Source of the DNA: Bacteroidales bacterium
GTDB taxonomy: Bacteria; Bacteroidota; Bacteroidia; Bacteroidales; UBA932
Length of the DNA stretch: 43,184 bases
Direction of reading: 5' to 3'
Assembly: GCA_016284265.1 (NCBI GenBank)
Contig: JAEEOM010000070.1
Location: 1-43,184 of the forward strand
A program made the translations under genes and the position numbers. Below the pieces are notes generated by a model, which searched no databases, was not told the DNA's origin, and saw nothing but the letters and a program-made list of their open reading frames with translations. Of the stretch, positions 16,456 to 23,824 are shown one piece after another (the first letter of the stretch is position 1; every line of letters begins with the position of its first letter).

Positions 16456-16570
16456 CCCCACTCTCGCATCTTTCGGCCAAAGAAACCGGCCTTTTTCATG
16501 GCCGGATGCTCTTCAACACACCATCCGGCCAAGGTAACTCCTGCGTTGCCTTGGCTGGATTAGCGATGCC
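16456..16570. repeat. Dispersed intergenic repeat, copy 1
   Basis: About 115 bases downstream of the symporter gene that align with 33991-34105. Shared blocks include GAAACCGGCC, ACACACCATCC, GCCTTGG and GGATTAGCGATG. This copy contains a strong hairpin, GGCCGGATG/CATCCGGCC. The rest of the gap to 16736 holds a direct repeat (TGGGAATT twice, near 16625 and 16650) and no gene I can support. Confidence 0.6.
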
Positions 16571-16736
16571 TTTCCCCTCGTTGGTGATATCTACGAGCAT
16601 AATTAGGCTTATGTTTTAAAAATCTTGGGAATTAACAATTGAAAATCCTGGGAATTCCGTATCTTCGCAAAAGATTAGATGGAGAAGGGGGTTAGTTTGC
16701 GGCGGAATTTCCACTCCTTTTTGAGAAAGGTTATAT

Positions 16737-17927
16737 TTACTCATATATCAGCCGTCCCAAATCCCAGCTTAGGAACTCTTCGACAGGAACACCGCCGGAG
16801 CCCACCACAAACGAGTACGCCGTATTAAAATGCTTCTTGAACTCGCCAAGTCCTTCATTCATGGTCCTTCGTCCGCTCTTCACTTCAATCCCTATTAGCT
16901 TGCCGTCCGCATCTATCACGAAATCAACCTCGTCATCACGCTCCCGCCAATAGTAAAGCTTATAGTCGTATTCATCAGCCTCATTGAGCAGATAGGCTCC
17001 AACAGCGCTTTCAACCCAGCGTCCCCAGGCTTTGGGCGTGGTAAACGCTTTGTTGAAGTTCATGCCGCTCTGCACCGAGAACAAGGCCGTGTTATATACC
17101 ATCAGTTTGGGTACCGAATTGTACTTTCTTACTTTATCTGATGCATATTTGTGCAGTCCGCACAGCATCCGCGACTCATCTAGCGTGGTCAGATACCCGG
17201 CCAGCGTGGTCACGTTCCCAGCATCCTGCAATTGTCCCAACATCTTGTTCAGCGACAGTTCCTCGCTCGAATAGGCACAGCCCAACTCAAACAACTGCCT
17301 CATCAGTGCCGGTTTATATACCATTTTGGTTTGAAGCACGTCTCGCTCAATAGCCGGCGCCACAATGCTGTCCCTGATATACTTCCGCCAGCGACGTTCA
17401 TCATACACATATTTGGCTCCTCCGGGATAACCCCCAAAGTAGATGTAGTGGTCCAGATCCATATTAAATGCGTCATGCATTTCTCCATAGCTCCAATGTG
17501 GCATTCTAATTAATTCATAACGCCCAGCGAGCGATTCCGTCAACCCGTCCTTCAACAATAGACGTGACGAACCTAGGATAACGACCTTTAAGCTCAAGTC
17601 GTTGAACGTATCGTCATCCCATTCTTTCTTTACCGCTTCGCTCCAGTTATCCACCTTATGCACCTCGTCAATCACAAGCAGGTACTCCGTTGCTCCAGAT
17701 GCTTTCATTCGTGCCCGTGCAGTGGACCACATTTCACTAATCCACCCCGTGTTCTCCTTGTCCACGTTATCGGCACTCACAAGCATAAAAGGTGAGTCCA
17801 CATCTTGAAGCACCTGCTTCACTAATGTCGACTTACCTACTTGCCTCGGTCCGGACACCACCTGTATCTTATCCCGTGGTTCTTCTATCCTAGATTTCAG
17901 TTCTTTATATTGTGAACGGCTATACAT
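16737..17927 (-). CDS. AAA ATPase with DUF4143 (ATP-binding protein)
   Basis: A 396-residue protein. It has Walker A GPRQVGKST (about 26-34), Walker B YLLVIDEVHKV, a sensor-like LKVVILGSSRLLLK, and a C-terminal DUF4143 part carrying a PD-(D/E)XK-like core (DDEVDFVIDADGKLIGIEVKSG). This family is very common in Bacteroidota and archaea and tends to be mobile, with unclear cellular function. Three TTTGAGAA direct repeats, 22 bp apart, lie immediately upstream. It marks the left edge of the accessory island. Confidence 0.9.
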   Translation of the reverse strand: MYSRSQYKELKSRIEEPRDKIQVVSGPRQVGKSTLVKQVLQDVDSPFMLVSADNVDKENTGWISEMWSTARARMKASGATEYLLVIDEVHKVDNWSEAVKKEWDDDTFNDLSLKVVILGSSRLLLKDGLTESLAGRYELIRMPHWSYGEMHDAFNMDLDHYIYFGGYPGGAKYVYDERRWRKYIRDSIVAPAIERDVLQTKMVYKPALMRQLFELGCAYSSEELSLNKMLGQLQDAGNVTTLAGYLTTLDESRMLCGLHKYASDKVRKYNSVPKLMVYNTALFSVQSGMNFNKAFTTPKAWGRWVESAVGAYLLNEADEYDYKLYYWRERDDEVDFVIDADGKLIGIEVKSGRRTMNEGLGEFKKHFNTAYSFVVGSGGVPVEEFLSWDLGRLIYE

Positions 17928-17985
17928 ATCTCACGATTTACGATAGCAAGGATTGTGTAGTATAATCTTAATTGTTTACTGGAGA

Positions 17986-18052
17986 CAAAGTTACACGAAT
18001 TTCTCAAATCCACAAGAATAAATTCTCAAAAGTATTTTACAAAATTCTCAAA
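17986..18052 (-). promoter_or_regulatory. Promoter and three 22-bp-phased iterons upstream of the AAA/DUF4143 gene
   Basis: CAAAGTTA (17986-17993) reads TAACTTTG, a -7 element. Upstream of it TTCTCAAA occurs at 18001-18008, 18023-18030 and 18045-18052, exactly 22 bases apart and all in one orientation. This resembles an operator array for a protein binding one face of the helix. Confidence 0.55.
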
Positions 18053-18074
18053 TCTATACTTTGAATAATTGAAT

Positions 18075-18136
18075 GTGTCTTTCCCTGAAAAAAGTTAACT
18101 CGTGTTTGTGAGTCAACTTTTTTCAGGGAAAGACAC
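18075..18136. repeat. 27-bp near-perfect inverted repeat with 8-base loop
   Basis: The left arm 18075-18101 and right arm 18110-18136 are reverse complements with one mismatch (TTAACTC against TTGACTC). The loop is GTGTTTGT. It is too long and lacks the T-run of a simple terminator. It may be a mobile-element scar or recombination site. Confidence 0.7.
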
Positions 18137-18560
18137 TATTAGTGTTACGAATGAAGATTATAATGTTCCAAGCCTATCGCTTAGTGTTCCAGTCTCTGGT
18201 GTTAGTGTGCCAGTAGAAAACATTAGTGTGCCTGAAGAAACCGCTAGTGTTCCACCTCAAGATTTTAGTGTGCCAGAGGGAGACAGTAATCCGAACCTTC
18301 CTAAAGATGTTGATCGCCTTATCCTTTCTATTGGTCGAAGATCTAATGATGCACAAAAAGTCGACTCTGTTATTCTAGTTTTGTGTTCCTTTAGACCGTT
18401 AAGTGTTAATGAATTATCCAAACTATTGCACCGAACAGAGAATTATTTGAAATCCAAATTCATTAAACGGCTGCTTGCTGAACAAAAATTGTATTATACA
18501 ATACCTGAGATGAAGAATCATCCTAATCAGAAATATACGACTAAGCCAGATGGGATGTAA
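18102..18560 (+). pseudogene. C-terminal remnant of an AlbA_2/AAA_4-type protein with heptapeptide repeats
   Basis: The open frame encodes about 150 residues, but its apparent GTG start lies in the loop of the inverted repeat, so the N-terminal part of the ancestor is missing. Residues ~15-60 are a run of SVPxxxx heptads encoded by seven exactly 21-bp units (18140 to about 18286). The C-terminal ~75 residues (VLCSFRPLSVNELSKLLHR, then LLAEQKLYYTIPEMKNHPN) match the winged-helix end of the divergent AAA_4/AlbA_2 family found in Bacteroidota. Whether it is expressed is doubtful. Confidence 0.5.
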
Positions 18561-18593
18561 ACCTTTATAAGTCGGATAGAGGGAGTTTATGTA

Positions 18594-19096
18594 TCACCTA
18601 TTCTCCGATAGAATTATCGGGTCGTACATCCGGGCACCGAAGTCGAGGTACGGGAGGGTGGAGCTGGCGACCGTCGTCTGATCTTCTTTGCCGGAGAACT
18701 TCTGGCGGTTGGCCGACAGCGTGGCGTAGCTGGCCCCGAACGTCGTTCTCGTGCCAAACGGGTAGTAATCGTTGCGCTCTACCACCGTGCCCGAGGCATT
18801 GACGATCGTCCGGACGCTTCCCAGATGGTCCCGTATCATGTAATAGGGTGTCATGGCTGTACCGTTCTTCAAAAATCGTGCAGTACCATTGGCGCTTGCT
18901 TCCGCACTTTCAAGGGCATAGGTCGTGTTTCCACCGCTGACAGCTACGGTGAATGTTAGGTCTCCGGCGTAGATTACGCCGTTGCCGCTTGCATCTGCCA
19001 CGCGATACCTCGTCCCGTCGGCAAGCCAATGGTATTTCACTTGAGAGGAGTCACTCAGCATTGTCTCCAGCAGGGTCAGAACGTTGTAGGTGTATG
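18594..19096 (-). pseudogene. Truncated Rhs core fragment, distal end of the cassette array
   Basis: From the TYNVLTLLETM region to DFGARMYD this is the conserved Rhs core also found in the intact gene (YHWLADGT, GTARFLKNGTAMTPYY, the DHLGSVRTIVNASG segment, DYYPFGTRTTFG, FSGKEDQTTV). The homology stops sharply at GARMYD (18621), where PIILSENR and a stop follow; no tip remains. A small inverted repeat CCGATA/TATCGG (18605-18620) sits at this breakpoint. Upstream it fuses directly to the end of a lipoprotein gene. It has no promoter or proper start. Confidence 0.75.
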
Positions 19097-19651
19097 CCTA
19101 TTATTCAGCCCGGGATTTCGGCCGAAATGCTCAGAGACAAGCGCATCAACGACGCTTAGATCCCGATTCTCATAAACCAGGTTCGTATACTCGTGATTTA
19201 AAGAATAATCCTTATTAAAGAAAAGATACCATTCTAAAGGATCATACTCAATATTAATCGTCCTGCAACGACCTTGTTTTTTTGCATTCCCATTTATTAT
19301 GAAAAATCGCTGGTTCTCTTTTCCAAAAAATCGGATAGTTTTTCCTTCCCAAAAAGTTCTGCCCAAATACTGATAATCCCCCACATAGCAACTAGTGCAA
19401 TAATAACGGTATTGTTGACTATGATTCTCCCAAATATTAATAACCATATGAGAATCAACTTCAAAACAACATAATGTTATTTCATCATATGCTTCCTTGA
19501 GCGATAAAACGATAGAATCTTGTAAATATAAAGATATCAGTTCTTTTGAGAACTCAGACAAAACAATGTTATCTGTTTCATCCGATTGCCAATTATTCCC
19601 ACAGGATAGCACCAAAATCGCAGAAATGATAATACTAATCTTTGTTTTCAT
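19076..19651 (-). CDS. Lipoprotein, probable immunity protein of the JAB-like tip
   Basis: A 191-residue protein with a signal and lipobox (ILVLSCGNN). It starts 13 bases after the stop of the broken JAB-like toxin tip, the position where cognate immunity genes sit in polymorphic toxin loci. The body is rich in aromatic residues (YYCTSCYVGDYQYLGRTFW), AT-rich and of no family I recognise. Its last residues (NNRHTPTTF) are read from a different frame of the following Rhs core, so the native C-terminus may have been replaced by a recombination join. The immunity role is inferred from position only. Confidence 0.6.
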   Translation of the reverse strand: MKTKISIIISAILVLSCGNNWQSDETDNIVLSEFSKELISLYLQDSIVLSLKEAYDEITLCCFEVDSHMVINIWENHSQQYRYYCTSCYVGDYQYLGRTFWEGKTIRFFGKENQRFFIINGNAKKQGRCRTINIEYDPLEWYLFFNKDYSLNHEYTNLVYENRDLSVVDALVSEHFGRNPGLNNRHTPTTF

Positions 19652-19664
19652 GACACTAGCACAA

Positions 19665-20698
19665 CTACTTGTATTTAACAGTTATAGGAAATACTTCATC
19701 CCACTTTTTCGTATCATAGATTCTTTTCTCATCATAACGAATCAAGCTCTCACTACTGGGTATGTACACATAATGCTCTGCTTTAAGCATTTTTTTCGCC
19801 GATGCCTTGTCTCCTTCCGTTTGACCGGGTCTAAAGCTAGAGGGCCCTGTATTTCCTGGATGATTGTGGATTATTCTTGTAATATGGGAGTCCCATTCGC
19901 GATTAAGTTTTTTTGCCTCATCACTAACAGGGACTTCTGACTCTTTATGGGAAGATACTATTGCCGCCCCTTTTTTTTCATTGTAATTAATCCAAATTCT
20001 ATTTGTAAGTTATCTGCGAAAAACTTGAACAAGTCTGCTCCAGCTTCTTCACTTGATAGTTTTATTGTAGTGGTTTTCCTATCCAATAGTCTGCTACTTC
20101 TTTTTGTTGACGTCACTGTTCCATAATCGAAAGAAATAGATTCAGAACGAGTACCCTTATCATCTATGAGATAGAATTAATCAATCTGCTTGTTCCTTTC
20201 TGTTTTCTTAATTCTACCCGACTTATCAACTTCCCACACATCTTTTCCCTCCTGATCCACCAGATTCACCGGATCCCCCGCACAATAGACATACGGGTTA
20301 ATCCCATAATACTTTTCCGCCATCGGATCATAGGTGTTCCAGCGGACGAGCTTCGCGTCGTACATCCTCGCTCCGAAGTCGAGATACGGGAGCGTTGAGC
20401 CGACGACGGTCGTCTGGTCTTCCTTGCCGGAGAACTTCTGGCGGTTGGTTGCGAGGGTCGCGTAACTGGTACCGAATGTCGTGCGGGTTCCGAAGGGGTA
20501 ATAGTCGTTGCGTTCCACGACTGAGCCGGAAGCGTTCACGATGGTCCGGACGCTTCCCAAATGATCCCAGATTGTGTAGTAGGGCGTCATGGCAGTACCG
20601 TTCTTCAAAAATCGTGCAGTACCGTCGGCGCTTGCTTCGGCACTCTCAAGGGCATAGGTTGTGTTGATCAGCATACCACCCCCTTCCGCATGATACAA
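19665..20698 (-). pseudogene. Rhs core fragment with broken JAB-like toxin tip
   Basis: The core (NTTYALESAEASADG to NPYVYCAGDPVNLVDQEGKD) is followed by a tip opening DVWEVDKSGRIKKTERNKQI. A TAA at 20177-20179 interrupts it, but the same frame continues (FYLIDDKGTRSESISFDYG, EEAGADLFKFFADNLQIEF) to an A8 tract (19971-19978 on the plus strand). One base shift there restores a frame with KLNREWDSHITRIIHNHPG and TEGDKASAKKM, ending at 19665. HNHP followed by a distant Asp is the JAMM/MPN metalloprotease pattern, and the whole resembles the JAB-like toxin 1 tips of Bacteroidota Rhs proteins. It is inactive unless both lesions are bypassed. Confidence 0.72.
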
Positions 20699-20877
20699 AG
20701 AACAACACGAAAAGAAGATAATAAAACCTCATAATAATTTCATTTCGTATTTTGCCGAGGGAAAGTGGAGAATCCATCCAACTTTTGGGGGTCACCTCAG
20801 TGAAGGGGACGGTCATCGTGCCGCCGGTCATAGCGTGCAGGAAAGGGTTGGCCGTTGTTATCGGAGGCGCTTACAAT
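20646..20877 (-). pseudogene. Remnant of another tip end and immunity lipoprotein start
   Basis: The stretch reads a tail of unknown type (TVPFTEVTPKSWMDSPLSLG), then at 20732 a new lipoprotein beginning MRFYYLLFVLFFVSCG. That lipoprotein is cut off after about 15 codons, where sequence switches into the Rhs core (NTTYALES) in another frame. It is best read as the leftover of a displaced toxin-immunity pair into which a core fragment has recombined. No function is left. Confidence 0.5.
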
Positions 20878-21198
20878 TTAAAACTCCCTTTTGGGCATGT
20901 TGTTTTTAGGATTCTTTTTATTATAAATTACAACAATAGTATCACCAACTGTAAACTTCTCTATTTGGGGATAATAATGTCCACTACCTTGATACTCTCT
21001 ATTATTATCATAAAAAACATAACTGAAATAATCTGTGTATCGTATAGTGTAAAAATGGTCAATCACGATAGCTTCTGTACATTCTGCATTCTTAACCAAA
21101 GACTGGTTTTTAATATAGCCTCCTATTTCAAAAATGAATACTATTGAAAAACAAACAATAATAGTAATAGCATATAAACTGATATCCTTTTTTTTCAT
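20878..21198 (-). CDS. Small membrane protein, probable immunity protein of tip C
   Basis: A 106-residue protein with one N-terminal transmembrane helix (LYAITIIVCFSIVFIFEIGG) and a small beta-rich domain (FSYVFYDNNREYQGSGHYY, GDTIVVIYNKKNPKNN) that resembles DUF3592-type proteins. It starts 4 bases after the stop of the Rhs core-tip fragment at 21203-22519, so the two are coupled. Its location suggests immunity to that tip; an inner-membrane immunity protein would suit a membrane- or cytoplasm-directed toxin. The family assignment is tentative. Confidence 0.6.
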   Translation of the reverse strand: MKKKDISLYAITIIVCFSIVFIFEIGGYIKNQSLVKNAECTEAIVIDHFYTIRYTDYFSYVFYDNNREYQGSGHYYPQIEKFTVGDTIVVIYNKKNPKNNMPKREF

Positions 21199-21202
21199 TG
21201 CT

Positions 21203-22519
21203 CTAAAAACGATTAAGATTTACCTTGTTTACACGCGTAGCATCAACGGGTTGACAAGAGGGATCATATGCCGGATTTGAATTGTTTTTGTAAGAATTCG
21301 GAATAATTGTATTTACCGCTTCTTTTGAAGATCCTTCCATAAGACCTCCTGAATAAATAGCAACACCTTTTGTAATTAATTGTAAATATTTATTATTAGC
21401 AATTTCTCGTGCTTGTTTCAATGACGTTTTGGCTTCCTTTGTAAGTGTAGCAGCTGCTTTTGAACCTAAATCAGCGTCAATAGCCTTCGTAAAGCCTGAC
21501 GTAAAATCATTGATTACTTTCTCTCCACCAGGTAAAGCATTGGCCGCTACATCAATGGCTACTTTTGCGTTGGGCTTCTTATTCCCGACAATACCGCCAA
21601 CTGATTGGATATCCCCCTCCATATTGATATCGAAAAGTACATCAGTTGCAATTACCGAGGCAGAAACAACTTTTGCTGTTGTAGACATTCCTGGAATAGC
21701 TAAAGCAGAAGTAACAAAAGATGCTCCCACGCTTGTATAATCAATATTTGATACAGCTTGTCCAAAACTCAGTCCAGCAGCCCTTGAAACGGTAATCTGT
21801 GCGCCAGCGTCTGCTACAGCACCAACTAATCCTTTTAGCAAAGCATAAACAACGGGATGTCCTCCCTCTATATCCACCAGATTCACCGGATCCCCATTGC
21901 AATAGACGTACGGATTGATTCCGTAGTACTTTTCCGCCATGGGGTCATAGGTGTTCCACCTTACGAGTTTCGCGTCATACATCCTCGCGCCGAAGTCGAG
22001 GTACGGGATCGTGGATCCGGCGACGGTCGTCTGATCTTCCTTGCCGGAGAATTTCAGGCGGTTGCTTGACAACGTGGCGTAGCTAGTTCCGAACGTCGTG
22101 CGGCTTCCGAAGGGGTAGTAGTCGTTGCGCTCGACGACGGTGCCGGAGGCGTTGACAATCGTTCTTACGCTTCCCAGATGATCCCTTATTGTGTAATACG
22201 GCGTCATGGCAGTACCGTTCTTCAAAAATCGTGCAGTGCCGTCGGCGCTTGCTTCGGCACTCTCCAGGGCATAGGTTGTGTTGCCGCCGCTGACGGTCAC
22301 GGCATAGGTCAGGTCGCCGGCGTAGATCACGCCGCTTCCGCTTGCGTCTTCCACGCGGTATTTCGTTCCGTCGGCGAGCCAGTGGTAGGTGGCCATCGGA
22401 GTGTTTCCGCTGGTCACGGTCTCGGGAAGGTTCAGGAGGTTGTAGGTGAACGTCAGGTTCGCCCTTCCGTCGGCCGTCGTGTTGCCATTGGTCTCGTGTG
22501 TGAACGAAGCACTCAGCAT
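21203..22519 (-). CDS. Orphan Rhs core with alternative C-terminal tip (tip C)
   Basis: A 438-residue open frame without lesions. About 230 residues are Rhs core, from FTHETNGNTTADGRANLTF to YGINPYVYCNGDPVNLVD, nearly identical to the intact Rhs protein. The remaining ~205 residues are unrelated: a glycine/alanine-rich hydrophobic stretch (VYALLKGLVGAVADAGAQI, VGASFVTSALAIPG) and a lysine-rich end (EAKTSLKQAREIANNKYLQ). It lacks a signal peptide, and the homologous frame continues upstream only to the preceding lipoprotein's stop, so it is likely a silent tip cassette rather than a stand-alone gene. The toxin activity is not identifiable. Confidence 0.7.
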   Translation of the reverse strand: MLSASFTHETNGNTTADGRANLTFTYNLLNLPETVTSGNTPMATYHWLADGTKYRVEDASGSGVIYAGDLTYAVTVSGGNTTYALESAEASADGTARFLKNGTAMTPYYTIRDHLGSVRTIVNASGTVVERNDYYPFGSRTTFGTSYATLSSNRLKFSGKEDQTTVAGSTIPYLDFGARMYDAKLVRWNTYDPMAEKYYGINPYVYCNGDPVNLVDIEGGHPVVYALLKGLVGAVADAGAQITVSRAAGLSFGQAVSNIDYTSVGASFVTSALAIPGMSTTAKVVSASVIATDVLFDINMEGDIQSVGGIVGNKKPNAKVAIDVAANALPGGEKVINDFTSGFTKAIDADLGSKAAATLTKEAKTSLKQAREIANNKYLQLITKGVAIYSGGLMEGSSKEAVNTIIPNSYKNNSNPAYDPSCQPVDATRVNKVNLNRF

Positions 22520-22597
22520 CGAGCCGCTGTCCTTCCCATATGAGGCGTTGTTATGCCCGGTAGGGGCGCCTATCCGTCTCCGTCCGGGCGGCTTTTC

Positions 22598-23107
22598 TCA
22601 TAAATTGTATTGATACGCTCGAACCAGCGACAGTAAGCAATTTGAGTTATACCGATATACTCGCTCCATTCCGTGCACATGTTTAGTTGATGTATCCATC
22701 ATTCTTTTTCGTTGAAGTGAATCTAATCGTTTTCCATCAAAACAAGCGTTTTTAATACCATCGATTTGACGAATTGACCCTTGAAAACATAGATAGATCT
22801 CACAATCCTTATATGGTAGGGATCCAACATATATATAATCATCTGACAAGACCTCTCCCAAATCATCGGAAAGAAGAAATCGAATGAGCGTGTCCTTTTG
22901 CGATTTAAAACAAAATATACCGAGATAATCTAATGAAGCCTTTTCATCGAATAACTGGCGATTCTCTAGAAAGGAGTCTAAAGAATCCTTTATATCTTGC
23001 CGCGCAAACGATTGACATCCCATAACTCCGCCTTCAATGTGCGCCCTATATGGCCGACAGGACAGACAGACAAAAGCCATAATAAACAAAAGTACAAACT
23101 TATTCAT
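22598..23107 (-). CDS. Lipoprotein, probable orphan immunity protein (B)
   Basis: A 169-residue protein with signal and lipobox (FVCLSCRPY). It starts 2 bases after the stop of a reading frame that looks like the last ~60 residues of a toxin tip, of which nothing else remains. It is AT-rich relative to the Rhs core and belongs to no family I recognise. Retention of an intact immunity gene after loss of its toxin is expected, because the lineage stays protected against relatives carrying that toxin. Confidence 0.62.
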   Translation of the reverse strand: MNKFVLLFIMAFVCLSCRPYRAHIEGGVMGCQSFARQDIKDSLDSFLENRQLFDEKASLDYLGIFCFKSQKDTLIRFLLSDDLGEVLSDDYIYVGSLPYKDCEIYLCFQGSIRQIDGIKNACFDGKRLDSLQRKRMMDTSTKHVHGMERVYRYNSNCLLSLVRAYQYNL

Positions 23108-23109
23108 CG

Positions 23110-23317
23110 CTATCGATTGTTTAATGTGCCAAAGAAAAACCTCCTATAATCGTTTCCAATATTCCTTATATATCTTGGTTTCTCAAATTCAACATTATAC
23201 AATCTCTGGGTTTTCGGGAAATACACATAATTATAAATGCGCGCATCCATATGATTTCTAACATTATTCCAATTTTCAAAACAAAACTGAGAGTACAGAA
23301 TTTGAAATACGAAAAAA
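23110..23317 (-). pseudogene. C-terminal tail of a displaced toxin tip (B)
   Basis: Between two lipoprotein genes the minus strand keeps an open frame ending DARIYNYVYFPKTQRLYNV, EFEKPRYIRNIGNDYRRFF, FGTLNNR and stop. It has no start and no core, and it abuts the next lipoprotein start. This is what remains when a new tip replaces an old one by recombination within the core or tip boundary. The identification rests on position; the family is unknown. Confidence 0.45.
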
Positions 23318-23824
23318 CTACAAATCCTTTTTACGGAACCAGTCTTTGTCCTCGCCACATGGCCTCCATATTTCAAAATCCTTCCCTTTAATAAAAATAC
23401 GCTCGTCGGTTACCTTAACGCTGAGCAAATGGTTGTTCGTGATAAAGAGAGAGATTTGACAGAAAACCGTATAGTCTGTATTGGGATAGAGACGATCCCA
23501 ATCGCCCGACTGCTTCAATTCATTGAGAGATAAATAATACTTTGAATCATTTATGGAGGAGTGGGACAATACTGTTATGGTGTCTTTTTTCATAAAAATG
23601 ATTTTGTCAAGCGTATCCTCATTGTGATGACACGCAAGATAATAATTAGCACCTTCGCGATAGGAAACACTCCAATCCTGCCAATTCTCAAAAGGGTAAG
23701 ATCCATAGTCAGCGATCAATTGACGCTCACTATAGGGTAGCTGTTGTCCTTTTACCCCACAACTCGTACAAAAAATAAATAATATAAATGATATGATAAT
23801 CAGTATTGAACTATTTGTTTTCAT
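23318..23824 (-). CDS. Lipoprotein, probable immunity protein of the intact Rhs tip (A)
   Basis: A 168-residue protein with signal and lipobox (FIFCTSCGV). Its ATG at 23824 lies inside the last codons of the Rhs gene, a 14-base overlap that includes the Rhs stop codon, implying translational coupling. The body is aromatic-rich (ENWQDWSVSYREGANYYLA) and ends in a charged tail. Position next to the tip of a polymorphic toxin implies an immunity role; a lipid anchor would place it at the envelope. I do not recognise its fold. Confidence 0.68.
   Translation of the reverse strand: MKTNSSILIIISFILFIFCTSCGVKGQQLPYSERQLIADYGSYPFENWQDWSVSYREGANYYLACHHNEDTLDKIIFMKKDTITVLSHSSINDSKYYLSLNELKQSGDWDRLYPNTDYTVFCQISLFITNNHLLSVKVTDERIFIKGKDFEIWRPCGEDKDWFRKKDL

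Noticed and set aside
18102-18130. GTG at 18102 as a true start codon
   Set aside because: It lies in the loop of the inverted repeat and the resulting first residues match nothing; the remnant is better treated as truncated.
17986-18136. CRISPR array
   Set aside because: The TTCTCAAA repeats are only 8 bp, three copies, with 14-bp gaps; there are no cas genes and no spacer-like diversity.
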